From Phycisphaerae bacterium (lineage in GTDB: Bacteria > Planctomycetota > Phycisphaerae > UBA1845), in NCBI GenBank assembly GCA_022072505.1, contig JAJVHU010000037.1, forward strand, positions 89,716 through 153,715: DNA of 64,000 nucleotides, written 5' to 3'. Under the pieces are notes generated by a model, which was given only the letters and a program-made list of their open reading frames with translations, was not told the origin of the DNA and made no database searches. The stretch's first letter is position 1. Every line of letters begins with the position of its first letter. The position numbers and the translations under genes were made by a program. Below, one piece after another: positions 8,620-21,288 of this stretch.

Positions 8620-9765
8620 CTACGTCCGAAGCTGGATGTCGTCGCCGTCGTCCGCGCCCTCGCCGCCGGGCTTTTCTCCCTCGGTGACCGCCAGTCCCCG
8701 GCGGTGACGGTCGATCTTGTCCTGCATCTGTCCCGGATGGCGCGAGCGGTCGATGCAGTCCTCCGCGTTGATGTCGCCCTTCAGGTACAGGCTCCACAGG
8801 TGTTCGTCGAGGAGCTGCATGCCGTATTTCTTGCCGGTCTGGATCGACGAGTCGATGCGGTAGGTCTTGTTCTCGCGGATCAGGTTCGAGATCGCCGGCG
8901 TCGTCACCATGAACTCATACGCCGCCACCATCCCCTTCGGTTGCCGCGGCAGCAGCGCCTGCGACAGCACCGCGATCAGGTTCGTCGAAAGCTGAACGCG
9001 GATCTGCTCCTGCTGGTCCACCGGGAACGCGTCGATGATCCGGTTCACCGTGCCCTGGCATCCCGTCGTGTGAACCGTGCTGAACACGAGGTGGCCCGTC
9101 TCCGCGGCGCGGATCGCCGATTCCATCGTCTCCAGGTCGCGCAGCTCGCCGACGAGAATCACGTCCGGGTCCATGCGCAGCACGCGCCGCAGCGCCTCCG
9201 CGAAGCTCGGCACGTCGCTGCCCACCTCGCGCTGGTTGATCACCGACTCTTTGTGGGAGTGATAGTATTCGATCGGATCCTCGACCGTGACGATGTGACG
9301 GTCGAAGTTCGTGTTGATGTAGTTGATCATCGACGCCAGCGTCGTCGTCTTCCCCGACCCCGTCGGACCCGTGACCAGGAACAGCCCGCGCGGACGCCGG
9401 CACAGCGCCCGGCAGATCCGCGGCAGCCCGATCTCGTCGAACGACAGCAGCTTGAAGGGAATCAGACGCAACACCATCGAGATGTTGCCCTTCTGCTTGA
9501 AGATCGACACGCGGAAGCGCCCGTGATCGCCGAAGGCGAACCCGAAGTCCGTCCCGCCCTCCTCCTGCAACTCCTGCTGATTGCGATCCGGCGTGATCGA
9601 CTTCATCAGGCTCGTCGAGTCCTCCGGCGCCAGCGTCTTCGTCTCCAGCCGACGCAGATGTCCGTGAAGCCGGATCACCGGCGGTTGACCCACCGATATG
9701 TGCAGGTCCGACGCCCCCTGTTTGATCACCGTCTCCAGAAGACGGTCAATATGTAATGTGGCCAT
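8620..9765 (-). CDS. pilT: PilT-family retraction ATPase
   Basis: This 381-residue hexameric ATPase of the PilT/PilU group normally depolymerises type IV pili and drives retraction. The N-terminal LLETVIKQGASDLHISVGQP is the diagnostic PilT opening. Walker A (GPTGSGKTTTLASM) lies near residue 133, the Asp box at TVEDPIEYYH, Walker B at DPDVILVGELRD and the His box at STVHTT. The acidic, Gly-rich C-terminal tail has no recognisable motif. Unlike the two neighbouring ATPases it has neither a MshEN-like domain nor a zinc site. A retraction ATPase in this cluster argues for a dynamic pilus-like fibre rather than a pure type II secretion system. Confidence 0.95.
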   Translation of the reverse strand: MATLHIDRLLETVIKQGASDLHISVGQPPVIRLHGHLRRLETKTLAPEDSTSLMKSITPDRNQQELQEEGGTDFGFAFGDHGRFRVSIFKQKGNISMVLRLIPFKLLSFDEIGLPRICRALCRRPRGLFLVTGPTGSGKTTTLASMINYINTNFDRHIVTVEDPIEYYHSHKESVINQREVGSDVPSFAEALRRVLRMDPDVILVGELRDLETMESAIRAAETGHLVFSTVHTTGCQGTVNRIIDAFPVDQQEQIRVQLSTNLIAVLSQALLPRQPKGMVAAYEFMVTTPAISNLIRENKTYRIDSSIQTGKKYGMQLLDEHLWSLYLKGDINAEDCIDRSRHPGQMQDKIDRHRRGLAVTEGEKPGGEGADDGDDIQLRT

Positions 9766-9997
9766 CGATGCTCCTTCGGCTCAACCACTGCTTCAGAGAG
9801 GTCTCCCCCTTCCCCTCAGTCTCCGCGAATCCCCCAACACCGTCTGCAGAAGCAGCCGATCGAGAAGTTCATTCAACCCTCAAGACGCTTTTCCGCTTCA
9901 TCATGCCGACACCCGCCCGGCGCGTCGTCGGACCAGACCGGCTTCGCGTTTTCCCTTGAATGACCCGGCGTCCTACGTCTTCCGCCTCCGTCTTTTT

Positions 9998-10046
9998 GCA
10001 ATCTGCATTCTGCATTCTGAATTCTGAATTCTGAATTCCGAATTCA
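9998..10046. repeat. Seven-base satellite, 7 units (GCATTCT/GAATTCT)
   Basis: Seven perfectly phased seven-base units: one GCAATCT, two GCATTCT, two GAATTCT, one GAATTCC and one GAATTCA. The array lies between the stop of the upstream ATPase gene (10050) and pilT, three bases after that stop, in a 284-nt intergenic stretch that otherwise shows nothing recognisable. Its AT content contrasts sharply with the region. Confidence 0.9.
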
Positions 10047-10049
10047 TCC

Positions 10050-11765
<1,716 letters not shown>

Positions 11766-11773
11766 GACGGTTG

Positions 11774-11802
11774 ATGATAGTAACCCACCCCCCCGTCGGC
11801 AA
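11774..11802 (-). promoter_or_regulatory. Promoter-like sequence before the pilB-headed cluster
   Basis: Read on the minus strand, TTGCCG (11802-11797) is followed by a 17-base spacer and TATCAT (11779-11774). This matches sigma-70 -35/-10 consensus at 4/6 and 5/6 positions. The predicted start site is about 11766-11767, directly at the ATG of the ATPase gene (11765). The rest of the 298-nt divergent region up to rlmN shows no other feature. Confidence 0.55.
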
Positions 11803-12063
11803 ACCTCCGACGCCGCCTCCCGCCGAAAACCGCGCCTCCCCGGGCGATCCGGAAACGTACCGTCGTCCGCATCCTGGATCGAGCGTCCTGATCCCCCGCC
11901 TTGTCGCCGAAGTCGGGTCGCCCTCGCGACCGACGACGGCGCAAGCCTCCCGCGAGTTGACCCGACCTCGGGGTTTCGTCGATGCTCGGCAAGGAAGTCC
12001 GCGGGCGGGCGGGCGCGGGGGCGGCGCGAGGATCCCGGACGACGACGCTTGTCGAGCACGGAA

Positions 12064-13143
12064 ATGACGCTGGACGGCCTTTTTGAGCACACGCCTGAAA
12101 CGCTCGCAGCCCGGTTGCGCGAACGCGGTCAACCGCCGTTCCGCGCCAAACAGATTCTGGAGTGGGTCTACCAGAAAGGCGCCGAAACCTATGACGGAAT
12201 GAGCAACCTGCCGCAGGCGCTGCGCCAGGCGCTGGCGGAGACCCTGCCGGTTTACCAGTCCGCGGTGTCGGCGCGACAGGCTTCGTCGGACGGAACCGTC
12301 AAGCTCCTTCTGACCTGGGAGGACGGCGCGACCAGCGAATGCGTGATGATCCCTGACGCGGACCGGCGGACGGCCTGCATCTCGACGCAGGTCGGCTGCC
12401 CGGTGAAATGCGTCTTCTGTGCAAGCGGAATCGGCGGACTGCAGCGCCAGTTGACCCGCGGTCAGATCGTCGAGCAGGCGATGCGCGTGCGGGCGGTGTG
12501 CGAACCGGACGCCCGGCTGTCGAACGTCGTTTTCATGGGGCTGGGCGAACCGCTGGCGAATTACGAGGCGACCGTCGCCGCGGTGCGGACGATCAACGCC
12601 CCGTGGGGGATGGGGATCGGCGCCCGGAAGATCACGATCAGCACGGTCGGCGTCCCGAAGGGCATCCGCCGGCTCGCCGAGGAGCAGCTTCAGATCACGC
12701 TGGCGATCTCGCTGCACGCACCGAACGACGAACTGCGCCGGCGGATCATCCCCTGGGCGGAGGCGATCGGGATCGATGAACTGGTGGACGCGGCGAACGT
12801 CTACTTCCGCTCGACCGGGCGGGAAGTCACGCTGGAGTACATCCTCCTCGGCGGACTGAACGATCAGGCGGAACACGCCAGGGAACTCGCCGTCGTCGCG
12901 CGGCGCATGCGCAGCAACGTGAACCTGATCCGCTACAACCCCGTGGAAGGGCTTCCCTATCAACGACCGGCGGCGGAGGATGCCGAGCGCTTCCAGGCGA
13001 TCCTGCGCCGGGAGGGAGTGAACACGCACATGCGCCGAAGCCGGGGGCTGGACATCGACGCGGCATGCGGTCAGTTGCGGCGTCGAGAGGCATCCTCCGG
13101 CGCGGTCGTGCTGACGACGAGGTCGGGCGCGGGCGGACCCTGA
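12064..13143 (+). CDS. rlmN: Dual-specificity 23S rRNA/tRNA adenine-C2 methyltransferase RlmN
   Basis: This 359-residue radical-SAM enzyme methylates C2 of A2503 in 23S rRNA and A37 of some tRNAs. The radical-SAM cluster motif is C112-x3-C116-x2-C119 (GCPVKCVFCASG). It is preceded by the RlmN-typical RTACISTQVGC and followed by FMGLGEPLANY and ISTVGVPKGIRRLA. The C-terminal RSRGLDIDAACGQL carries the conserved cysteine that forms the methyl-protein intermediate. The frame extends upstream to 11656, but that part overlaps the divergent ATPase gene; the ATG at 12064 gives the standard N-terminus (MTLDGLFEHTPETLAARL). It is divergent from the secretion cluster and followed by coaE. Confidence 0.96.
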   Translation: MTLDGLFEHTPETLAARLRERGQPPFRAKQILEWVYQKGAETYDGMSNLPQALRQALAETLPVYQSAVSARQASSDGTVKLLLTWEDGATSECVMIPDADRRTACISTQVGCPVKCVFCASGIGGLQRQLTRGQIVEQAMRVRAVCEPDARLSNVVFMGLGEPLANYEATVAAVRTINAPWGMGIGARKITISTVGVPKGIRRLAEEQLQITLAISLHAPNDELRRRIIPWAEAIGIDELVDAANVYFRSTGREVTLEYILLGGLNDQAEHARELAVVARRMRSNVNLIRYNPVEGLPYQRPAAEDAERFQAILRREGVNTHMRRSRGLDIDAACGQLRRREASSGAVVLTTRSGAGGP

Positions 13144-13230
13144 GATTCCGGAGGAGGACCGAAGGCGGTAATCCATGTCGGTCCGGTTCCGCGTCGCCGC
13201 CCTCCTTTGCGGAATCTTTGCACGAGGGAC

Positions 13231-13259
13231 TTGACACGGCTGGCGGGGTCCACTAGGCT
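13231..13259 (+). promoter_or_regulatory. Promoter-like sequence upstream of coaE
   Basis: A perfect -35 hexamer TTGACA (13231-13236) is separated by 17 bases from TAGGCT (13254-13259). It is one of several TTGAC...TAGnnT pairs in this window. The predicted start is near 13266, downstream of rlmN and before coaE. Confidence 0.55.
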
Positions 13260-13353
13260 TGTTTGTCGATACGCGGCGAACACCCTCCATCGCAGCGCAA
13301 TTGTGTCCGACGCTCCTCAGCCGTTGGCCCGCAATTCCCCGTGGATCATCCGC

Positions 13354-14112
13354 GTGCCGACCCGACTTGGCGGGTGCGGGAGGTTTCGGGACCGCAAGGA
13401 GAGCGGAGGAGCAGGAAATACGCCGAAAGGTCGCGGGGCAGACCCGTCCGGACGGGGTTGGACGCCGTCGCTGAAACGATCGAAACCCATCATCGGCATC
13501 GTCGGCACGATCGGCGCGGGCAAGTCCGCCGTCGCCGGGCTGCTGGCGGAGATCGGCGCCGGCGTCATTGATTCGGACGCGGCGGCGCATGAAGTCCTTC
13601 AGGAGGAGGACGTTCGCCGAACGCTGGTGCAGTGGTGGGGTCCGCGGGTGTGTCCCGACGGACAGACGGTGGACCGGTCCGTCGTGGCGTCGATCGTGTT
13701 CGCGGACCCGGAGCCGTTGCGCCGGCTTGAGGGGCTTTTGTATCCGCGCATCGCGGCAAGGCGCGATGCGCAGGCGGCGCGGTTCGACCAGGACGCGGCG
13801 ATCCGGGCGATCGTGCTGGACGCCCCGAAACTGATCGAGGCCGGTCTGGACGGTCTGTGCGACGCGGTCCTCCTGGTGGATGCGGACCGGGACTTGCGCC
13901 TGAAGCGCCTGGCGGCGTCGCGCGGCTGGACCGAGGGGGATCTGCTGGCTCGGGAGCGCCGGCAGATTTCGGTGGACGAAAAACGGGCAAAAGCCGATGA
14001 GGTCATAATCAACGACGCCGACCTAAGCGCGCTCCGTCCCGTGGTTCGCGCGGCGCTCGAGAGAATTCTGGAGGCGTTCCATCGCGGACGCCCCGATCAA
14101 CGTCGATCTTAA
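13354..14112 (+). CDS. coaE: Dephospho-CoA kinase
   Basis: Dephospho-CoA kinase performs the last step of coenzyme A synthesis, ATP-dependent phosphorylation of the 3'-hydroxyl of dephospho-CoA. The recognisable domain starts at [17 protein letters not shown] (P-loop) and has [11 protein letters not shown] (substrate site), YPRIAARRD and [13 protein letters not shown]. The lid-region motif is [22 protein letters not shown]. The core accounts for about 210 residues, the normal family length. No ATG lies near its beginning. In-frame candidates are GTG 13354 (used here), GTG 13303, TTG 13324 and an unlikely CTG at 13471. The start is therefore uncertain and the first 40 or so residues as listed may not be translated. 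A GGAGGAG-rich stretch near 13400 is not followed by a normal start codon. Confidence 0.88.
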   Translation: MPTRLGGCGRFRDRKESGGAGNTPKGRGADPSGRGWTPSLKRSKPIIGIVGTIGAGKSAVAGLLAEIGAGVIDSDAAAHEVLQEEDVRRTLVQWWGPRVCPDGQTVDRSVVASIVFADPEPLRRLEGLLYPRIAARRDAQAARFDQDAAIRAIVLDAPKLIEAGLDGLCDAVLLVDADRDLRLKRLAASRGWTEGDLLARERRQISVDEKRAKADEVIINDADLSALRPVVRAALERILEAFHRGRPDQRRS

Positions 14113-14197
14113 ACTTGTCACAACGGACCCGGGGCGCGCCGCGAAGCGGGCGCGGAGGGTCGGTTCACTGAGGATTTGCAACAGGAGGTTAGTTCCG

Positions 14198-15703
14198 ATG
14201 GCGAAAGCCGGAACCGATAGAGGTCGCAACAACGCCCGCCGGGGTCCGTCCCCCAACCGAGGAGGGCATCGTCCCAGACCCAAGGCGCTCGCCCGTCATG
14301 ACGACGACGGCGTGCATACGATGCAGGACATCGACGAACCGACGCCCCCGCCCTCCGCGCCGGCGACCGACGGCGCCGCGCCGCCGGTGGAAGGAGACGC
14401 CGCGGGCGTCGATGAAACCCACGCCAAGTATGAAGAGGTCAAACGCGGCAACATTCACATCACGCAGCTTCAGCAGATGCCCGTCAATGATCTGCACGAG
14501 TTGGCGCGCCAGGAGGGGCTGGAGGATTACACCGGCCTGAAGAAGCAGGATCTGATCTTCCGCATCATTCAGACGCGGGTGAACCGCAACGGCATGATGT
14601 ACGGCGAGGGCGTGCTCGAGATCCTCCCGGACGGGTTCGGGTTCCTGCGGTCGCCCGAATACAACTACCTTCCCGGTCCGGACGACATCTACATCAGCCC
14701 CTCGCAGATCCGCCGCTTCGGACTGAAGACCGGGCACATCGTCTCCGGGCAGATCCGCCCGCCGAAGGAATCCGAGCGTTACTTCGCGCTGCTGCGCGTC
14801 GAGGCGATCAACTACGCCGATCCCGAGCAGGTGATGGAGAAGACCAACTTCGAGGATCTGACGCCGCTGCACCCCGAGGAGCGGATCATTCTCGAAACCG
14901 CGACGCAGGAATTGAACATGCGCGTCGTGGACCTGGTGACCCCGATCGGCAAGGGGCAGCGCATGCTCATCGTCGCCCCGCCGCGCACCGGCAAGACGGT
15001 GCTCCTTCAGAAGATCGCCAACGCGATCTCGCACAACCACCCCGAGTGCCACGTCATCATCCTCCTGATCGACGAGCGTCCGGAGGAAGTGACCGAGATG
15101 AAGCGGCACACGCAGGCGCAGGTCATCAGCTCGACGTTTGACGAGCCGGCCTCGCGGCACGTGCAGGTCGCCGAGATGGTCATCGAGAACGCCCGCCGCC
15201 TCGTCGAGTGGGGCAAGGACGTGGTCATCCTGCTGGATTCGATCACGCGCCTGGCGCGGGCGCACAACACGGAGATGCCGCACTCGGGCAAGATTCTGTC
15301 GGGAGGCATCGACGCCAACGCCCTTCAGAAACCGAAGCGCTTCTTCGGCGCCGCCCGCAACATCGAGGAGGGCGGGAGCCTCACGATCATCGGCACGGCC
15401 TTGGTGGACACGGGATCGAAGATGGACGAGGTCATCTTCGAGGAGTTCAAGGGCACGGGCAACAGCGAGCTGCACCTGGACCGCCGCCTCGTGGACAAGC
15501 GGGTCTGGCCGGCGATCGACATCCCGGCGTCGGGCACGCGCAAGGAGGAGCTGCTGCTGGACCCGAAGGAGCTCGAGCTGGTCTTCCGCCTGCGCCGCGT
15601 GACGAGCGATATGAACCCGGTGGAGGCGATGGAGCTCCTGACGGCGCGCCTCAGCAAGGTGCGCACGAACCGCGAGTTCCTGATGACGATGAATCTGGCG
15701 TAA
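14198..15703 (+). CDS. rho: Transcription termination factor Rho
   Basis: This 501-residue RNA-dependent hexameric ATPase terminates transcription. After an unconserved basic/acidic N-terminal extension (about 1-75, low complexity with a Pro/Ala patch) comes the Rho N-domain ([10 protein letters not shown]...KQDLIFRI). The cold-shock-like RNA-binding domain follows ([22 protein letters not shown], with GFGF and the aromatic pocket). The ATPase domain has Walker [12 protein letters not shown] near residue 261, Walker [11 protein letters not shown], the Q-loop region and the R-loop [18 protein letters not shown] lies eight bases before the ATG. The N-terminal insertion seen in many high-GC Rho proteins is modest here. 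Gene order coaE-rho is not obviously functional. Confidence 0.97.
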   Translation: MAKAGTDRGRNNARRGPSPNRGGHRPRPKALARHDDDGVHTMQDIDEPTPPPSAPATDGAAPPVEGDAAGVDETHAKYEEVKRGNIHITQLQQMPVNDLHELARQEGLEDYTGLKKQDLIFRIIQTRVNRNGMMYGEGVLEILPDGFGFLRSPEYNYLPGPDDIYISPSQIRRFGLKTGHIVSGQIRPPKESERYFALLRVEAINYADPEQVMEKTNFEDLTPLHPEERIILETATQELNMRVVDLVTPIGKGQRMLIVAPPRTGKTVLLQKIANAISHNHPECHVIILLIDERPEEVTEMKRHTQAQVISSTFDEPASRHVQVAEMVIENARRLVEWGKDVVILLDSITRLARAHNTEMPHSGKILSGGIDANALQKPKRFFGAARNIEEGGSLTIIGTALVDTGSKMDEVIFEEFKGTGNSELHLDRRLVDKRVWPAIDIPASGTRKEELLLDPKELELVFRLRRVTSDMNPVEAMELLTARLSKVRTNREFLMTMNLA

Positions 15704-15748
15704 GAAGAAATTGCGGGTGATCCCCGCCGCGAACCGATCCCTTGCGCA

Positions 15749-17989
<2,241 letters not shown>

Positions 17990-18144
17990 TGTCCCGACGC
18001 TCCGCTGATAATCAACTCATCATGAAGATGGCCGCCGTGGCGACGCGGAAAGGTCACGGGTCGAACGTTTACCCGCCGCCGTGCTTGCGGGTCACGTCCG
18101 CGGCGTGTATCCCACCTTCGCCCACTGGGGGGAGCCCGAACCGG

Positions 18145-19311
18145 ATGGAGTCAAAAAGTCGCAAGAAGCTGCTGTTCAACGTCCTGCGGATCGGGGTGTG
18201 CGTCGCCGGTCTGTATCTCGTCGTGCGCGGGGTGTCGTGGAACGACGTGGCGACGCTGCCGGACGGGGCCACGGTCGTCGGACGGATCACCGAGGACGAG
18301 GACACGGACACATTCTCCGTGGCCGAGGCCGGCGCCGCTCAGGTTCAGACGCACCCACGCACGTATCCGCCGGCGGAAGGCTCGGACGAACCGCGGAAGG
18401 CCGACATTCATTACGGACTTCGCACCGCGCTGTCGCGGGCGAAGATCGCGCTGCTGATCGCGGCGCTTTTCGTCTTCGCCCCGGGGACGTTCATTCAGGG
18501 GAAGCGGTTTCAGTGGATGCTGCGGGCGCAGCGGATCGACATCGGGTACTGGGAGTCGCTGAAGCTCTGCTACGTCGGGAATTTCCTGAATTTCGCGTAC
18601 GCGATCGGCGGGACCGCGGGCGACATGTACAAGATGTACTGCGTCGCGCGGCACGCAAAACGCAAGACCGAGTCGATCATGAGCGTCCTGCTGGACCGGG
18701 TGGCGGGCCTGGTGGGGCTGGTGCTGCTGGTCGGCGTGATGGCGCTGTTCACGCCGAAGCTGGCGGCGTTCAGGCCCGTGCTGGGCGGGATTCTGCTGGC
18801 GGGCGTCGTCGGGGGCTTTCTTTATTTCTGGGGACCGGTGCGTCGTCGGGTTCCGACCGGTCTGCTGTCGCGCATCCCGAAGATCGACTATCTGCGGAAG
18901 ATCGATCAGACGGCGTGCAACCTGGTGCGGCATCGCTGGCTGACGGTCGGCGCGATCGTCTCGACGATGCTGCTTCAGGTGTTCTGCACGGGGTCGTACG
19001 TGGTGACGGCGTCGGCGCTGGGGTTTCAGGTTCCGGGGATCGGGACGGTCTTCGAGTTCTTCGCCTACTTCGGGACGGGCTGGGTCATCACGGTGATTCC
19101 GATCTCGGTGCAGGGCGCCGGCGCCGTGGAGTTGTTTTACGTCGAGGTCTTCCGCGATTACGGATCGGTGTCGCAGATTCTCTGCCTGGCGCTGGCGGTT
19201 CGGGTGGTGCAGATCGTGTCGTCGCTGCCGGGCGCGGTGCTCTTCTTCCTCGGGGCGCATCATCTGCCGACGCCGCAGGAGATGGAGGCGCTGGAGGGCG
19301 GCGAGGGGTAG
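18145..19311 (+). CDS. Flippase-like integral membrane protein (LPG synthase TM / UPF0104 type)
   Basis: This 388-residue protein has about eight membrane helices and the LPG_synthase_TM pattern. Markers are an RFQWMLRAQ stretch after the second helix, YVGNFLNFAYAIGGTAGDMYKMY, ESIMSVLLDRVAGLVGL and a C-terminal ISVQGAGAVELFY. Family members (the membrane part of MprF, AglD-like and flippase-like proteins) move or modify lipid-linked substrates; the substrate here is unknown. Between helix 1 and helix 2 lies an acidic, polar stretch of about 70 residues (roughly 30-100), longer than usual and presumably outside the membrane. The ATG at 18145 follows GGGGGGAG; the frame continues upstream to 17989 but without similarity. 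Confidence 0.85.
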   Translation: MESKSRKKLLFNVLRIGVCVAGLYLVVRGVSWNDVATLPDGATVVGRITEDEDTDTFSVAEAGAAQVQTHPRTYPPAEGSDEPRKADIHYGLRTALSRAKIALLIAALFVFAPGTFIQGKRFQWMLRAQRIDIGYWESLKLCYVGNFLNFAYAIGGTAGDMYKMYCVARHAKRKTESIMSVLLDRVAGLVGLVLLVGVMALFTPKLAAFRPVLGGILLAGVVGGFLYFWGPVRRRVPTGLLSRIPKIDYLRKIDQTACNLVRHRWLTVGAIVSTMLLQVFCTGSYVVTASALGFQVPGIGTVFEFFAYFGTGWVITVIPISVQGAGAVELFYVEVFRDYGSVSQILCLALAVRVVQIVSSLPGAVLFFLGAHHLPTPQEMEALEGGEG

Positions 19312-19404
19312 CGCGCGGTTTCTTTCGCGCCGGCGCCGCGCCTCCGGGCGACCTTGCCCGAACCGAAACGGCGGGCGTCGCGCCGCGTAAGCGAGAGGGG
19401 AATC

Positions 19405-19926
19405 ATGACGTCAGACGGAGCGCCGCGAGCATTGAGCCTTGAAGTCCGTCCGGCGACGGTCGCCGATGTCCCGCTGATCGTCGCCTTGATCCGGGATCTG
19501 GCGGAGTACGAGCGGCTGTCGCACGCTTGCGTGGCGACGGAAGACGCGCTGCGGAAGCACTTGTTCGGGGCGCGACCCTTTGCGGAGGCGCTGGTGGCGG
19601 AGTCGGAGGGGCGCGGCGTGGGCTTCGCGCTTTTCTTTCACACGTTTTCGACGTTCGAGGCCGCCCCGACGCTGTACCTCGAAGACCTTTATGTTCGTCC
19701 GGAGGGGCGCCGCCGGGGCGTGGGCAGGGCGCTGCTGACACGGCTGGCGGCGCTGGCGGTGGAGCGCGGTTGCCGGCGGTTTGAGTGGTCGGTGCTGGAC
19801 TGGAACCGCCCGGCGATCGAGTTTTACATCGGACTTGGCGCGAGGCTGCTGGACGACTGGCGCATCTGCCGCCTGGACGGCGCCGCGCTGGCGGCGCTGG
19901 CGACCGCCGTCGGACCGGCGACGTAA
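19405..19926 (+). CDS. GNAT N-acetyltransferase, diamine/thialysine acetyltransferase-like
   Basis: This 173-residue GNAT-fold acetyltransferase starts with VRPATVADVPLIVALIRDLAEYE. Its fold markers are FALFFHTFSTFEAAPTLYLEDLYV and the acetyl-CoA pyrophosphate loop RPEGRRRGVGRALL, followed by RFEWSVLDWNRPAIEFYIGLGA. The LYLEDLYV and NRPAIEFY elements are closest to spermidine/spermine and thialysine acetyltransferases. A polyamine or lysine analogue is therefore a plausible, unproven substrate. GAGAGGGG precedes the ATG. It sits about 100 nt upstream of kbl on the same strand. Confidence 0.88.
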   Translation: MTSDGAPRALSLEVRPATVADVPLIVALIRDLAEYERLSHACVATEDALRKHLFGARPFAEALVAESEGRGVGFALFFHTFSTFEAAPTLYLEDLYVRPEGRRRGVGRALLTRLAALAVERGCRRFEWSVLDWNRPAIEFYIGLGARLLDDWRICRLDGAALAALATAVGPAT

Positions 19927-20028
19927 CCGTCTCCGACCACCTTTACGCCCTGCCCGGCGCGCCCCACAATATGCCCTTGCGCGTACTCGAAACCCGAGCA
20001 CCGAAAATCCGAGTCACCGAGACCGAAC

Positions 20029-21270
20029 ATGTACACTCACTTCCAGCCGCATCTTCAGAAGGAGCTGGCCTCGATCCGTGAGGCCGGGCTTTACAAGGAG
20101 GAACGCGCGATCCTCACGCCGCAGTCGGCGGGCATCCGCGTGTCGTTCCCGATCGGGTCCGCGCCGCGCGAGGTGATCAACTTCTGCGCGAACAACTACC
20201 TGGGCCTGTCCAGCCACCCGAAGGTGATCGCGGCGGCGCGGGCGGCGCTGGAAAGCCACGGCTTCGGCTTGTCGTCGGTGCGGTTCATCTGCGGAACCCA
20301 GGACATTCACAAGCAGCTCGAGCGCCGGATCAGCGAGTTCCTCGGGACCGAGGACGCGATCCTTTACACGTCCTGCTTCGACGCCAACGGCGGGCTTTTT
20401 GAGACGTTGCTGGGGGAAAACGACGTCATCATCACCGACCAGCTCAACCACGCCTCGATCATCGACGGCATCCGTTTGTGCAAGGCGAAGCGACTCATCT
20501 ACGCCAACGCGGACATGAGCGACCTGGAGGCGAAGCTGAGGGAGGCGAAGGGCGCTCGCTTCCGCATGATCGCCACGGACGGCGCGTTCTCGATGGACGG
20601 GAGCGTCGCGCCGATCGACCGCATCTGCGACCTGGCGGACCGGTATGACGCGCTGGTGATGGTGGACGACAGCCACTGCACGGGGTTTCTCGGAAAAACC
20701 GGGCGCGGATCGGCGGAGCATTGCGGGGCGCTGGGGCGCGTGGACGTCATCACCTCGACGCTCGGCAAGGCCCTCGGCGGCGCGTCCGGAGGATTCACCA
20801 CCGGACGCCGGGAGATCGTCGAACTGCTGCGGCAGCGGTCGCGGCCTTACCTTTTCAGCAACACGCTCGCGCCGATGATCGTGCAGGCGTCGATCGCCGT
20901 GCTCGACCTGCTCAGGGAGACGACGGCGCTGCGCGACAAGCTGGAGGCGAACACGAAGCGCTTTCGCGACGGCATGACCGCGGCCGGATTCGACATCAAA
21001 CCCGGCGTCCACCCGATCGTGCCGATCATGTTGTACAACGCGAAACTGGCGCAGGACGTGGCGCGTGACCTTTACGGCGAGGGCATCTACGTCATCGGCT
21101 TCTTCTTCCCCGTCGTCGGGCGCGGGTTGGCGCGGATCCGGGTTCAGCTTTCCGCGGCGCACGAGTTTTCGCACATCGACCGCGCGATCGAGGCGTTCAC
21201 CCGGATCGGACGGAAATACGAGATCCTCGGCAGAAAACGCGAGGAAATCGTCGCTCGTTACGGCGAGTAA
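20029..21270 (+). CDS. kbl: Glycine C-acetyltransferase (2-amino-3-ketobutyrate CoA ligase)
   Basis: This 413-residue PLP-dependent alpha-oxoamine synthase cleaves 2-amino-3-ketobutyrate with CoA to glycine and acetyl-CoA in threonine degradation. Evidence includes the N-terminal [49 protein letters not shown] and the cofactor-site [17 protein letters not shown]. The PLP lysine is in [15 protein letters not shown] (near residue 247). The C-terminal [19 protein letters not shown] is the usual family end. Length matches E. coli Kbl. The usual partner, threonine dehydrogenase (tdh), is not adjacent, so serine/glycine-related or other oxoamine synthase activity cannot be excluded. Confidence 0.94.
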   Translation: MYTHFQPHLQKELASIREAGLYKEERAILTPQSAGIRVSFPIGSAPREVINFCANNYLGLSSHPKVIAAARAALESHGFGLSSVRFICGTQDIHKQLERRISEFLGTEDAILYTSCFDANGGLFETLLGENDVIITDQLNHASIIDGIRLCKAKRLIYANADMSDLEAKLREAKGARFRMIATDGAFSMDGSVAPIDRICDLADRYDALVMVDDSHCTGFLGKTGRGSAEHCGALGRVDVITSTLGKALGGASGGFTTGRREIVELLRQRSRPYLFSNTLAPMIVQASIAVLDLLRETTALRDKLEANTKRFRDGMTAAGFDIKPGVHPIVPIMLYNAKLAQDVARDLYGEGIYVIGFFFPVVGRGLARIRVQLSAAHEFSHIDRAIEAFTRIGRKYEILGRKREEIVARYGE

Positions 21271-21288
21271 GACGCCGACGCGCGGCGG

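Noticed and set aside
19942..19970. Promoter for kbl (TTTACG-N17-CACAAT)
   Set aside because: Both boxes match the consensus poorly. kbl may be co-transcribed with the acetyltransferase gene.
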